From Leptospiraceae bacterium (lineage in GTDB: Bacteria > Spirochaetota > Leptospiria > Leptospirales > Leptospiraceae): 64,000 nucleotides of DNA. The stretch covers positions 372,001 to 436,000 of the forward strand of contig JACKPA010000002.1 of assembly GCA_024233865.1 (NCBI GenBank), given 5' to 3'. The translations under genes were made by a program, and so were the position numbers. The notes under the pieces were generated by a model. It ran no database searches, was not told where the DNA came from, and saw only the letters and a program-made list of their open reading frames with translations. This document shows, piece after piece, positions 46,998 through 56,909 of this stretch (position 1 is its first letter; each line of letters starts with the position of its first letter).

Positions 46998-47878
46998 TCA
47001 TAACCTGCTACGAAATATGGGTTGACGGGTGTGTAACTTGCTGCTCCGCATTTCAAATAGAGTAAATAATTATAAGAATCAAGCAAGCTCGCTGCCGGCA
47101 CTGCTGTTTTTATTTTTTTCAAACATTCATCCAGAGATGCCTGGGTGTAGTATCTATTTTTGTCAATTCCGGAAGAAATCTCAAACACCGTAGGACCAAA
47201 TGTAAAAGAAGACAAGGTGGATTCTACGCTGGAAAGACTACTCAAATCGGTAGACGAAGAGGATGATCCTATATCTGTCAGAGATAGTTCTATGTCATAG
47301 GATATACCATCTCCGGCAGTGTTACAAAAAAAAAAGATGTATTCGGATGGTTTGATTTCTTGACTGAATACTTTATCAGTTCTTACATCACCAATGTATC
47401 TTGTTACTTTGTTATTGTATGTTGTGGTATCATTGCTGAGTTCCGAGCCGTCTGAATTTATATTAATTCCACATGCTCCACTTGATTTAACTCCCTTATA
47501 ATAAAACTTTGTGTAAGTAGTATCTGACGGCACAGCCATATAGAATATGTCATAGTCTGAGTTTCCTGTAGTTATGGTTCCTTGTAGTCTCGTAGACTGA
47601 GTTGGAGATAAAAAATCAAACTTATTGGCATATTTATAGGTATTGTTCGGTTCGGCTTCTTTTACAATTGTTGCGGAAGAACTAGACGGACATGTAAAAC
47701 TCGTAGTCGCTGCAGAAAGGGTGTACAAAGTCCCTATCGAAGAATAACTCGTAATTTTTTCTTTGATTTCTTTGATGGCTTTGCTTCCTTTTACGATGTC
47801 GTATCCACCGATGTATTTACATTTCGGGAATAGTGTTGATAGAATTGCTATGATGATAATACTTATTTTTTGTTTCAT
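46940..47878 (-). CDS. Putative lipoprotein beside the Rhs gene
   Basis: 312 residues. A signal ends at Cys20 (STLFPKC). The mature part has a segment like a prepeptidase C-terminal/bacterial domain (EPNNTYKYANKF...SDYDIFYMAV) and a Ser-rich stretch. The final residues (IQIGDFGVLP) overlap the DUF167 remnant and may not be native. It follows the Rhs gene on the same strand. Function unknown. Confidence 0.65.
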   Translation of the reverse strand: MKQKISIIIIAILSTLFPKCKYIGGYDIVKGSKAIKEIKEKITSYSSIGTLYTLSAATTSFTCPSSSSATIVKEAEPNNTYKYANKFDFLSPTQSTRLQGTITTGNSDYDIFYMAVPSDTTYTKFYYKGVKSSGACGININSDGSELSNDTTTYNNKVTRYIGDVRTDKVFSQEIKPSEYIFFFCNTAGDGISYDIELSLTDIGSSSSSTDLSSLSSVESTLSSFTFGPTVFEISSGIDKNRYYTQASLDECLKKIKTAVPAASLLDSYNYLLYLKCGAASYTPVNPYFVAGYECKLQEADWIQIGDFGVLP

Positions 47879-47974
47879 TTTGATACTCCTTTATTGCTTT
47901 TGTTCCCTTTCGACTTGCAAAATAACATCGAAGTAAACTCAATGTACCGCTTTGTTCCGGGTGGCATGACTGTA

Positions 47975-49750
47975 TTAGGGTGACATCATACTATTAATAT
48001 AAGGGTTGATTAGATTGTATATGGAATCTCTTGAGCCAACTACGTCCTTATTAAATTTATCCCGATCACTTATCCAGTATCCATGATTTACGGATTTCCA
48101 GGCATCTAATCCAAAATTCCCAATAATATTTTTACCAAAGAATTTTAAATATCCGTCTTTTGGTCCATAGTACTGAGGACCGCCAAACTTACTACTAAGC
48201 ATATAATAAGGTGAAGAATTTGGTCCTCCCAACTGTGCTTGCAAACTACAGTTGGTGCAAAAATCAGGGTGCCAAGGAGAAAAAAGATCGGTCGCAATAC
48301 TAGTTATACCGTAGGTTGCTTTCCCTGTTTCTTCTCCTATTTGGGCCCCCCTTTGAGCCCCTTCTCCTTCCATATCCATAGATAACCTATTCAACCGAGA
48401 ACCTCGTATACTTCCTAACATCCTACCGATTTCTCGTCCCATAGTTGCTACAAATTTACCTGCAAAATACCCCAAACCACCGGATATTATTCCGGTTAAA
48501 AGAGGAATTGTACCGGGAATCAGTGCCGGACCAAGTATGCCACAGGTTGCAATTCCGGACGCAACCAATCCTATTCCAGCCACGAGTGCTACCGTAGCAG
48601 CAAAAGCAGCTATGGTTACCAAATAGGTGATCATAAAATCCCCTAAATCAAATTTGGAAAGAGCGTTTATGCTATTTTTTATGTCTTCTATTTTATTGTT
48701 GATCCATTCGGTTGCTTTGTCTATCCCGTCTGCAAGTCCGTTTAAGCCTAATGTCATTGTACCTATGACATCAAAGTAGATAGGAATACCTATATTCTGC
48801 CCGCTAGGATCAACATAGTTGACAGGATTTCCGTTTGTATACATGTATTGGTTTAACCCCATTACATCATCCCCGTTTACAATGGTATCTGCTTGGGTGA
48901 AGTGACCAATAATTGGGTCGTAGTAGCGAGACTTGTAATAATACAATCCCGTTTCTGAGTCCGATTCTTGGGAGGTGTACTTGTAGCGGAAAATATCGGG
49001 ACCACTTGAATTAGTTCGATTGACTTCTCCATAAGGTTTATAGGTTGTAAGCCTCTTGGAAACTTGCTCCTTTCCACCATCGGCATAAGTAGGATAGGAA
49101 TGAGACTTATTTTCGTAATCAAATGTGATGGTTCGATTGTTGTAAGTGATAGTTTTGGGATAGTAAGCTCCGGTAGTTGTATCCTTTTCATAGCTTATAC
49201 TATATCCGTTTCCGTTCAGGTCTTCTACTCTGTTCAAAACCCAAACTCTGACGTTAGAGTCATTTCCTGAACCAATCGCTTCGATTCTGGAATCAGCAGT
49301 TTCTCCAAAATAAAACTTTGTCCCGTCTTTTGTAGTGGCTTCCCAAGAACAATAAGCGGGTATATTTCCACAGCCCGTTGTTTTGGCTACATAAGAAGTG
49401 AAAGGGTCGATTTTTGCATAGAAATTTTGACCTGTACTGTTCACAAGCCTGCCACTCGTGGAGGAAGTATAGTGGTCATTTTCATTGTAGTTTATCCCTA
49501 ACAAAGAATCTCTGGAAATAGATTGGAAACCGGTGAGTTGCCATCCCCTGCCCAAAATTCCATTACCGGCATCGGAATGATAAGCTATGCCAAGTTTAGG
49601 TTGAAGACCTTTTGTGCCTGGTGGAATATCAATGGAAATAGAAACATTTGCTTTTCCGCTGGTGTCTATGACCACCTGCGGTAAACTCTGAGGAAACAAG
49701 CCTGTCAAATTACTACTTGGACCAGCTATAAAAAAGCATAATATCATCAT
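47975..49750 (-). CDS. SpvB/Rhs protein with the central repeats missing
   Basis: 591 residues. The N-terminal part (about 16-240) is an SpvB-type domain (GTKGLQPKLGIAYHSDAGNG, ILGRGWQLTG). It passes directly near residue 240 into the Rhs core (TYKPYGEVNR; TGLYYYKSRYYDPIIGHFTQ; NPVNYVDPSG, about 240-315). Normal proteins of this kind exceed 1500 residues, with FG-GAP and YD repeats between, so an in-frame deletion is inferred. The C-terminal 275 residues, after the VDPSG mark, include hydrophobic glycine-rich helices and an unrecognised end. In Rhs proteins that part is the toxin tip. The first Mets lie in a signal-like stretch and the start is uncertain. Confidence 0.75.
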   Translation of the reverse strand: MMILCFFIAGPSSNLTGLFPQSLPQVVIDTSGKANVSISIDIPPGTKGLQPKLGIAYHSDAGNGILGRGWQLTGFQSISRDSLLGINYNENDHYTSSTSGRLVNSTGQNFYAKIDPFTSYVAKTTGCGNIPAYCSWEATTKDGTKFYFGETADSRIEAIGSGNDSNVRVWVLNRVEDLNGNGYSISYEKDTTTGAYYPKTITYNNRTITFDYENKSHSYPTYADGGKEQVSKRLTTYKPYGEVNRTNSSGPDIFRYKYTSQESDSETGLYYYKSRYYDPIIGHFTQADTIVNGDDVMGLNQYMYTNGNPVNYVDPSGQNIGIPIYFDVIGTMTLGLNGLADGIDKATEWINNKIEDIKNSINALSKFDLGDFMITYLVTIAAFAATVALVAGIGLVASGIATCGILGPALIPGTIPLLTGIISGGLGYFAGKFVATMGREIGRMLGSIRGSRLNRLSMDMEGEGAQRGAQIGEETGKATYGITSIATDLFSPWHPDFCTNCSLQAQLGGPNSSPYYMLSSKFGGPQYYGPKDGYLKFFGKNIIGNFGLDAWKSVNHGYWISDRDKFNKDVVGSRDSIYNLINPYINSMMSP

Positions 49751-49839
49751 AACTATAGCATTGATAATTTTTCTTGTGTCATATATATATAAGTAAAATA
49801 TGTCACATTTGAAACAAATTTCATTTAATTACCTCTCGT

Positions 49840-50064
49840 TTGGATCGTCCTAAAAACAAGGTACGAGGAAATAAAAATTTAGAGCAAGTTTTTTTTAAAA
49901 AATTCTTGTTAGAAAAAGAAAAAATGATAGGTTTTATTGACGCTTATGAATATCCAATTTTGGAAATTTTTATCTACCGTTTTGTCAAAGGTAGTAAGCA
50001 TGTATATGTAAATTACAATAATCAAACTAATTTCGTCTTTGGGCAGTTTTTCGAATTAAGATGA
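49840..50064 (+). CDS. Small hypothetical protein, weakly supported
   Basis: 74 codons from a TTG, lysine-rich, ending in FVFGQFFELR. No family recognised and no clear ribosome site. The surrounding 377 bp between the Rhs gene and comEC has no other candidate. Confidence 0.3.
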   Translation: MDRPKNKVRGNKNLEQVFFKKFLLEKEKMIGFIDAYEYPILEIFIYRFVKGSKHVYVNYNNQTNFVFGQFFELR

Positions 50065-50127
50065 ACTTTTTTAAACTTTTTTTCTTTTGTGCCTTACCAT
50101 TTTTTCATTTTCTTACCTATTACTTAT

Positions 50128-52203
50128 ATGAGAGGATTTTATTTACAATTTCTTCCAATAGGGTATTTTTCTTATTTTGCCATTGGTGTATTAGTAGGTG
50201 AAAGATATTTTAGTCTTGTTACTCCTAGTTTATGGTTGGATGTTGTTTTTGTAATAATGATTGTAGTTTTCCAATGGAAGAATAAAAAAGTATTTTGGAT
50301 TCTTTTGGGATTTTTAGCTTTTTCTTTTTTGTTTTGGTATGGAAGAGCCTATCCGACAATACATGTTACCGCATTATCTCAAAAAAACTTGAACGAATAC
50401 CAAGAAAAAAATCTAACAATTATCCTTACACCGCAAAACGAGATTAAAAAAGGTTACATCTTATACAAAGTAGAAACGGATGGAATAACTCATCATCTTA
50501 TTTTAAAGGATTATCATAAAAAAAAGTATACCTTTCCTGTCTTGAAATGTCGCGCCAAAGACCTGAAAATTAAAACAATTAGAAACGATTTGGGAGGTTT
50601 TTTTGGTTTTTTGCAAGAATATGAAAATTATTATATAACCGTTCATTTTCCCAAATGCCTGACTCCCGCAAGCATTCAAGATAAACGACGTTTTTTGCGT
50701 TTCCAAGTTGAAAAACTTCTGGAAAATGGTGGTTTGGAAGGTACACCAAAAGACATTGCAATGGGTTTGATTTTTGGTGATTCAGGCTATCTTACTAGTG
50801 AATTCAAAACAAAGGCAAGGGAAGCAGGAATCTTACACCTTTTTGCTGCATCCGGTTTGCACTTGGGAATTATCTTATTTTTCTTGAGTTATATTTCCGA
50901 GAAAATTCCCTTTTTTAATTATTATGCCTCCAAAGTATTTCCCTTAAGCATTGCTTTTTTTTATATTTATATTCTGAGCTTTCCTGTTTCTTTAACTCGT
51001 GCTTATCTTTTTGCTTTTTTATTTGTTATGGCATCGTTATTTTTTCGCAAGGTAAAAGCCATAGACCTGGTTGTGATAACATCAATGTTTATCTGCATTT
51101 TTGATAGGGAAAACTACCTAACCCTGTCTTTTAACCTTTCTTTTAGTGCTGTTTGTGGTATTTTGTTTTTGAAATCGTATTTGGATAAAACAATCTTTCC
51201 CAGATGGAAAAACCTCTTAACGGAAAATTTAACACTCTCTTTCTCTGCGAGTTTGGGAACTTTTCCTGTTTTGATGTTCTACTTTCATGCCTATAGTTAT
51301 GGTTCCATTTTAATCAACTTGGTTCTTGTTCCTTTAACGTCTCTTTTATTGCCATTTTTGTATGTTTCCGTATTTTTCGAATTTATTGGATTTGTATATA
51401 TCAAAGATTTGCTTTGGGTTTTTACGGATTTGCTTTTAAGAATCCAAGCATTTCTTTCGATTTGGTTGGGTGAGCGTTTGGGATTTTATAAGGAAGCTAA
51501 TGAGAAATACGAATTGTTATTGTCATGTTACGTTTTTCTCTTGATTCTTGTATTTATCTTAATTACGCTTTGTTTGTGGATAAACCAAAAAGAAGAGAAA
51601 GATAAAGACGGGAAAAGGCAACTACTGGGTTTTATCCTTTTGTTTTTGCTGATAGGTTTTTTTTGTCTTTGTTACCAAATCGGAATTGAAAACCAATCTC
51701 AACCTTCCTCCGTTTATGCCGCTTCGGATTATTATTTTGTAAAATCAAAAAATGAAATTTATATTGGAGGAGACTGTTCATTTAGTAGGTATAAACTAAA
51801 TCAAATTGTAGATCAAGTTTGTGATGAAGCAGTTCAATCTGTTCAAACAGAAAAAGATGGCTGTTTTTCTTTTGCTCTGGACTGTATCAGAAAAGCGGAT
51901 ACAAACTCCTTGTATTATACCGATAAAGATACTATCCAATGGAAAAGTTTTTATCCGAAAATTCGGTTTGTTTACTTAACAAAAAAGAGAAAATTTCAAT
52001 TGGAAAATGGAAAAAATATCGTTTTTTATTACCCAGGATTTGACCCAATTTATAAAATGATACAAACTCTAAAAGAAAAACAAGGAAAAATTGTTCTTAT
52101 GATTCCCCCCTGGTCAATTCACAAACCGGAAGAATGGAATAGCGTAAAAATACAGTTGGGAATCCGCAAGGGATGGACGTTTATTTATCCGAATGAATTA
52201 TGA
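50128..52203 (+). CDS. comEC: ComEC/Rec2-type competence membrane protein
   Basis: 691 residues from the ATG at 50128 (a GTG at 50089 is possible). ComEC forms the channel for single-stranded DNA uptake in the inner membrane. Many membrane helices are seen, with the competence signature ILHLFAASGLHLGII near residue 245 and a conserved opening loop FGDSGYLTSEFKTKARE. The C-terminal 170 residues are soluble but show none of the metallo-beta-lactamase HxHxDH motifs found in many ComEC proteins. Confidence 0.85.
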   Translation: MRGFYLQFLPIGYFSYFAIGVLVGERYFSLVTPSLWLDVVFVIMIVVFQWKNKKVFWILLGFLAFSFLFWYGRAYPTIHVTALSQKNLNEYQEKNLTIILTPQNEIKKGYILYKVETDGITHHLILKDYHKKKYTFPVLKCRAKDLKIKTIRNDLGGFFGFLQEYENYYITVHFPKCLTPASIQDKRRFLRFQVEKLLENGGLEGTPKDIAMGLIFGDSGYLTSEFKTKAREAGILHLFAASGLHLGIILFFLSYISEKIPFFNYYASKVFPLSIAFFYIYILSFPVSLTRAYLFAFLFVMASLFFRKVKAIDLVVITSMFICIFDRENYLTLSFNLSFSAVCGILFLKSYLDKTIFPRWKNLLTENLTLSFSASLGTFPVLMFYFHAYSYGSILINLVLVPLTSLLLPFLYVSVFFEFIGFVYIKDLLWVFTDLLLRIQAFLSIWLGERLGFYKEANEKYELLLSCYVFLLILVFILITLCLWINQKEEKDKDGKRQLLGFILLFLLIGFFCLCYQIGIENQSQPSSVYAASDYYFVKSKNEIYIGGDCSFSRYKLNQIVDQVCDEAVQSVQTEKDGCFSFALDCIRKADTNSLYYTDKDTIQWKSFYPKIRFVYLTKKRKFQLENGKNIVFYYPGFDPIYKMIQTLKEKQGKIVLMIPPWSIHKPEEWNSVKIQLGIRKGWTFIYPNEL

Positions 52204-52230
52204 AGTTGACGGTTTTAGTCCGACCTGTCC

Positions 52231-53028
52231 CTACTCCGGTAACATTATTTCTATTTCTGTTCGACGATTGTCAGCTCTTCCAATAGAAGAATCATTCGGT
52301 GAAATAGGATTTTCTTCTCCATTCCAACCACAAGATATTTTCTCTTCATCGATACCATTTTCTAAAAGATACCTATAGACTGTACATGTTCTCCTTTCGC
52401 TCAAATCCATATTGTATTCGTAAGAACCAATGCTATCAGTATAGCCAGTGATGTTTACTTCTAACCCAGGGTTTTCCCTTAATTTGTCAATTAATGCATC
52501 TAATTGATCTATAGAACATTCTTTCAAATCGGCTCTATCAAAACAGAAATGAACGATCTCTTTTGACGGTAATTCTGATTCAGAAGGCACACTTCCATAA
52601 GATGTTTTCTCTTCACCTTCAAGCAACTTTATATCCATGGCAACATTTTGCTCTTCACTTTCAAGCGTATTAATAGCAAACGTGTAATCTTTGTATCCCT
52701 TTTTCCTGACGATGAGTGTGTATTCATCCCCAATCGGAAGCTTTAAAGAATAATCTCCAGTAAAAAGATTACTTTTTTCTACACCCAAAGACTTATCATC
52801 TCCCATTTTTGCCCAATAGATATCAGCTTGGAGAGGACGGCCCTCCGTATTTTGAACAACTCCATAAACCGTAAATTTCTCTAATTTACTCAAGGAAGGG
52901 GGAATTATCTTATTGGTTTTATTGCCGACTTGGGTTGAAGACAAGTCTTTATTTAATTTTTCTGCATTTATTTGTAATATAAATATAAAAAAGGTAATTT
53001 TAACTAAAATAGATATATTAATTTTCAT
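52231..53028 (-). CDS. OmpA-family protein with N-terminal carboxypeptidase-regulatory-like domain
   Basis: 265 residues. A signal peptide (cleavage after ILQINA) is followed by a beta-sandwich-like segment (VYGVVQNTEGRPLQADIYWA...GDYSLKLPIGDEY). The C-terminal OmpA domain (about 150-265) has HFCFDRADLKE, ITGYTDSIGSYEYNMDLSER and NRRTEIEI, the peptidoglycan-binding residues D and R. Likely periplasmic and linked to the cell wall. Convergent with comEC. Confidence 0.88.
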   Translation of the reverse strand: MKINISILVKITFFIFILQINAEKLNKDLSSTQVGNKTNKIIPPSLSKLEKFTVYGVVQNTEGRPLQADIYWAKMGDDKSLGVEKSNLFTGDYSLKLPIGDEYTLIVRKKGYKDYTFAINTLESEEQNVAMDIKLLEGEEKTSYGSVPSESELPSKEIVHFCFDRADLKECSIDQLDALIDKLRENPGLEVNITGYTDSIGSYEYNMDLSERRTCTVYRYLLENGIDEEKISCGWNGEENPISPNDSSIGRADNRRTEIEIMLPE

Positions 53029-53280
53029 AATAAAAGAATATTATTTTTTGATATAATGTAAAGACATATTTTATTTTTTTTTATGATTTTTTTATTCAAT
53101 AAATTATAATACTTTAAGAATAACACACAAAACTTATTGCTTAAAGGTTAAAGGCTTGAAGACTTATTGAATTATCCGGTCTATGGTGCTTGAATATAGA
53201 CAAAAACATCGAAGATTATGTAATAAAAAAGGAATTGTAATGGGAAAAATATCGTTTTTTATTACCATGGATTTACCAGA

Positions 53281-54156
53281 ATGAGCTATAATATTTATCC
53301 TTATTTTAAAATTTCCGAAATTAAAAGGTTTATGCAAGAAAATGAAGGAAATCCAAGGAAAAAGTGGGGACAAAACTTTTTAATTGATCCGAATATTTTG
53401 GAGTTGATTATGGGCTTACTCCCAAAAGAAGAACTAAATTCGATAGAAATTGTTTCTGAATTTGGGAGTGGCTTGGGAGCGCTTACTCATTATTTGGAAT
53501 CTTTAAACAAAGAGTGTTATTTATTTGAGATTGATCCTATTTTAGTGAAAAATTTACAAAGAGTTTACCAAGATAGCCACAAAATTAAAATTATTGAGGG
53601 CGATGTTCTTAAAAATATCGAGTTCATATCGGAAAAAAGTGTTTATATCCTGGGAAATTTACCCTATTACATAACAAGCCCGATTATTACCAAAACTTTA
53701 AAAGAAATTAAGTATTTAAAAGGGGCTATTTTTATGGTTCAAAAGGAATTTGCCTATAGGCTTTGTAATGAAATTTCATCTTTTTCTGTTTTTGCGAATT
53801 ATTTTGGAGAGTTTCATTTAAAAAAGAATGTAAGTCGAAAATGTTTTTTCCCATCTCCGTCAACAGAATCTTCCATAATTCAATATTTTCCTAACCGAGG
53901 TAAAAAAATAGAAAAAAATAGGATTGATATTATGGAAATAATTTTAAAATCTATCTTTTGGGGGAAAAGAAAATCAATTTTTAAATCTGTAAGAGAGGCT
54001 CCTTTTTGGAATGAATCGGAAATCAAGTTCAAATTTCCGGATTTGCAAAAGAAGGTATTGCTATCTATGGAAAAATGTGGATTAAATCCAAGTTATAGGC
54101 CTGAAGAATTGTCTAAAAAAGATTATTATTGCCTTATTGATTTGATTGATTTATAG
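53281..54156 (+). CDS. rsmA: 16S rRNA dimethyladenosine transferase
   Basis: 291 residues. Dimethylates two adenosines near the 3' end of 16S rRNA during ribosome assembly. Shows KKWGQNFLIDPN, the AdoMet loop EFGSGLGALT (usually EIGPGLGALT) and the catalytic NLPYYIT. Complete length. Kasugamycin resistance follows from loss of this enzyme in other bacteria. Confidence 0.93.
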   Translation: MSYNIYPYFKISEIKRFMQENEGNPRKKWGQNFLIDPNILELIMGLLPKEELNSIEIVSEFGSGLGALTHYLESLNKECYLFEIDPILVKNLQRVYQDSHKIKIIEGDVLKNIEFISEKSVYILGNLPYYITSPIITKTLKEIKYLKGAIFMVQKEFAYRLCNEISSFSVFANYFGEFHLKKNVSRKCFFPSPSTESSIIQYFPNRGKKIEKNRIDIMEIILKSIFWGKRKSIFKSVREAPFWNESEIKFKFPDLQKKVLLSMEKCGLNPSYRPEELSKKDYYCLIDLIDL

Positions 54157-54325
54157 TGTATAAAAGCACTTTTTTTCTTGACTTATTGGATTATATATTT
54201 ATTTTTCTTTTTGGATAATAAAAAAAGCATTTTTTTATTAAGTAATATTATATTTTAAAAAGTTTTAAGCAAAATGATAATCAAAATAATTTTTATTCGA
54301 GGTGAGTTTTTACTAGGAGATATTT

Positions 54326-55246
54326 ATGAAATATAACTCGGGAGATTTTTCTACAGGTATAATGAATTTTATTAAACTTAATGTGTGTATCATTTTTATA
54401 TTTTTATGGATTTTAGGTTGTACGTCCAATGAAACTAAAGAATCACCGGATACTACCAAAAAACCAAAAGTAGAAACTGAAAAACCGGAAGCCAAAGTGG
54501 AAACAGAAGTACCTATAGATGATTCTGCTTTTGAAAATAGTATATGTATGCAGTTTGTAAAAATACCTGCTGGGGAATTTCTAATGGGAAAAAGAACTGA
54601 CCTAAAATTTAGTAGAGATGAAACCCCTAAACATACTGTTAAAATTACCAAACCTTTTTACATGGGAAAATATGAAGTCACACAAGAGCAATGGAAAAAG
54701 GTTATGGGTGTAAACAACAATCCAAGTAACCATAAAGGTGACAATCTACCTGTAGAAAACGTAAGTTGGAATGATGTGCAAGATTATATTAACCGTCTGA
54801 ACCAATTGGAAGGTGGAAATAATTATCGACTTCCAACTGAAGCAGAATGGGAATATGCTGCAACGTCTGGAACAAATTTTGTATACTATTGGGGTGATAC
54901 AGTTGGTGTGAATAACGCGAATTGCGATGGTTGTGGAAGTCAATGGGATAACAGAGAAACAGCTCCAGTTGGTTCTTTTAAACCAAATTCATATGGTCTT
55001 TATGATATGGCTGGAAACGTTTGGGAATGGGTAGAAGATTGGTATGACCAAGACTACTATTTAAAAAGCCCTGTTGAAGATCCAATAAATACAGAAAAAA
55101 GCAGATACAAAGTATTACGCGGTGGTTCTTGGTTTGATAAACCGGAAGTTTTGAGACCTTCCGCTCGATTATGGGACTATCCGCATTTACGATTTATTAA
55201 CAATGGATTTCGATTGGTATCCAATAAATACGCAGGAAAAAAATAA
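54326..55246 (+). CDS. Lipoprotein with formylglycine-generating-enzyme-like (SUMF1) domain
   Basis: 306 residues; AGGAG lies 7 bp before the ATG. A signal ends at Cys32 (WILGC), so it is likely a lipoprotein. The SUMF1 fold is clear: PAGEFLMGKRTD, YEVTQEQWKKVMG, YRLPTEAEWEYAA, MAGNVWEWVEDWY, VLRGGSWF and NNGFRL. The copper-binding cysteine pair of true FGE enzymes is not evident, as in most bacterial members, so enzymatic activity is unproven. Confidence 0.88.
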   Translation: MKYNSGDFSTGIMNFIKLNVCIIFIFLWILGCTSNETKESPDTTKKPKVETEKPEAKVETEVPIDDSAFENSICMQFVKIPAGEFLMGKRTDLKFSRDETPKHTVKITKPFYMGKYEVTQEQWKKVMGVNNNPSNHKGDNLPVENVSWNDVQDYINRLNQLEGGNNYRLPTEAEWEYAATSGTNFVYYWGDTVGVNNANCDGCGSQWDNRETAPVGSFKPNSYGLYDMAGNVWEWVEDWYDQDYYLKSPVEDPINTEKSRYKVLRGGSWFDKPEVLRPSARLWDYPHLRFINNGFRLVSNKYAGKK

Positions 55247-55261
55247 TCCACCAACAAAAAA

Positions 55262-55291
55262 CGTCATGGTTCGACTTCTCTCACCATGACG
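55262..55291. repeat. REP-like palindrome, CATGG arms
   Basis: Perfect 9-bp arms CGTCATGGT and ACCATGACG enclose TCGACTTCTCTC. On the opposite strand the core reads TGAG-N5-GTCGAA, as in the two other palindromes. It may also terminate the preceding gene, though no T-run follows. Confidence 0.7.
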
Positions 55292-55333
55292 GAGTTTCGT
55301 TCAACATGATTTTAACTGTTTTGAAGGTTCATT

Positions 55334-55948
55334 ATGGCATATAGTGATTTTAAAATAGAAGAGATTAAAATAAGATTTAAAATTAAGATTATTGAAAAAA
55401 GTAACTTGATTACAAGTAAACCGGTTGTACCCAGTGATTGGTTGAAAGAAACTTTAAGACGCAATTCTCCTCTAGCTAGTGCAATTAATACGGAAAAAGC
55501 CAGGTCTGAATTTTTAATTGCTCCCATTTTATCAGAATTAAAAGAAATTTGCCCTTATATTAGTCTATTTTCAGGGACAGAATTTAATGTCGATCCCATT
55601 CAAGGGTTAAATGGAGTTTGTGATTTTTTAGTTAGCCAATCTAGAGAGCAATTAAGTATTGAAGCTCCTGTAGTTTTGTTGGTAGAAGCGAAAAAGGAAA
55701 ATTTGAATTTAGCAACGCCCCAGTGCATAGCAGAAATGATAGCTGCTCAGATATTTAATCAAAACCAGGATAATAAAATTAAAAAAATCTATGGAGTTGT
55801 GACAACAGGAAGCGTGTGGAGGTTTTTATGTTTAGAAGGACAAACCACTACAATTGATTTAACTGAAATTTACATTAACCCCCTTGAAAATCTTTTAGGA
55901 ATATTAACGACAATAGTTGAAGAAGATATATTAGAAAAAGGGGCTTAA
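55334..55948 (+). CDS. PD-(D/E)XK-like protein of a cyanobacteria-rich family
   Basis: 204 residues. The core reads LNGVCDFLVSQSREQLSIEA, then PVVLLVEAKKEN, with Asp and E-x-K of a restriction-like fold, and CIAEMIAAQIFNQ after it. Such proteins are frequent in cyanobacterial genomes; their role is not known. Active residues appear complete. Confidence 0.7.
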   Translation: MAYSDFKIEEIKIRFKIKIIEKSNLITSKPVVPSDWLKETLRRNSPLASAINTEKARSEFLIAPILSELKEICPYISLFSGTEFNVDPIQGLNGVCDFLVSQSREQLSIEAPVVLLVEAKKENLNLATPQCIAEMIAAQIFNQNQDNKIKKIYGVVTTGSVWRFLCLEGQTTTIDLTEIYINPLENLLGILTTIVEEDILEKGA

Positions 55949-56063
55949 ACTTGGTTATAGGAACGGATTACAAATTTAATCACATATCAATACATTACTT
56001 TTGAAAATCCCCGATTAAACCGATATACTAATAAGAATCAAAAAAATAGGAAGCATAAATATC

Positions 56064-56909
56064 ATGGCATATTTAATTATTATATTTTCTTTTTTGGCTG
56101 TATTTTTTGGAATATTGGCGAATCCAACCACTGTCACTACAGAGGAGCGAAATTTTATCGAAAGAACCAAATTGATTCGTTCGGTAGGCTTTCGAGATAG
56201 GGAGATTGACAGGCTGCATGCAATGATTGCTCGTGAAGTTAAAGAAATCAAAAGTTATAATGATAAAAAGTATATTTTTGAAACTGCAAGATATTACTAC
56301 TATGAGCCGGAAGATGAAAAAAAGTATTTTTTTACGGATAAAGATGGAACATATTTAGAAATTGATCTTGGTTTTGGGACTACTTTTGCAGATTATCCTA
56401 ATAGTTCGTTGTACAAAGTAAAAGCCTTTATTTATACCTCAGATGACGGACAAGCCCTAAAAAAGATAATCTTACAATACAAGAGAGCAAATGATATAAA
56501 TGGTATTTATGTAAAAGAAGTTCGAAGGATAATTAATCCTTCTCCGAATTTTCCAGGTCCGCCGAAATTGGAAGGCGAAAAGGTCGATGGTTTGAGAAAA
56601 GTCCAAGAAGACTCTGTGGTAGATGCAGGAATTGATGCTGATGATAATAATGACATCTCGATTGAATATTATACAAGCCATGATGAAAATGCTGTTTGGT
56701 CTGATGAGCCGGCAATTTTAAATACAACTCCAAAGTTAACCTACAAGTTAAATGATCCGGAGAGATTGTTACCAATTGTAGTTCAGAGAGAAATTATGAA
56801 TAAATACAAAAAAGAATTACATAGACTAAGAAACAAATTGGAACAAGAGAAAAATAGCATAGAATTAAGTTTTAAAGCTTATACAAAAAAACTATTACCG
56901 GTTGACTAA
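56064..56909 (+). CDS. Secreted protein of unknown function, helical
   Basis: 281 residues with a signal peptide (MAYLIIIFSFLAVFFGILAN) and an AGGAAG ribosome site. The remainder is rich in charged helices (EERNFIERTKLIRSVGFRDR; IDRLHAMIAREVKEIKS) with a middle section EVRRIINPSPNFPGPPKLEG. The pattern recalls leptospiral secreted flagellar-sheath proteins of the FcpA kind, but I cannot confirm that. It may be lineage-specific. Confidence 0.6.
   Translation: MAYLIIIFSFLAVFFGILANPTTVTTEERNFIERTKLIRSVGFRDREIDRLHAMIAREVKEIKSYNDKKYIFETARYYYYEPEDEKKYFFTDKDGTYLEIDLGFGTTFADYPNSSLYKVKAFIYTSDDGQALKKIILQYKRANDINGIYVKEVRRIINPSPNFPGPPKLEGEKVDGLRKVQEDSVVDAGIDADDNNDISIEYYTSHDENAVWSDEPAILNTTPKLTYKLNDPERLLPIVVQREIMNKYKKELHRLRNKLEQEKNSIELSFKAYTKKLLPVD

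Noticed and set aside
54178..54205. Promoter with TTGACT and TATATT upstream of the SUMF1-like gene
   Set aside because: The spacing between the boxes is only about 10 bp, too short for a standard promoter.
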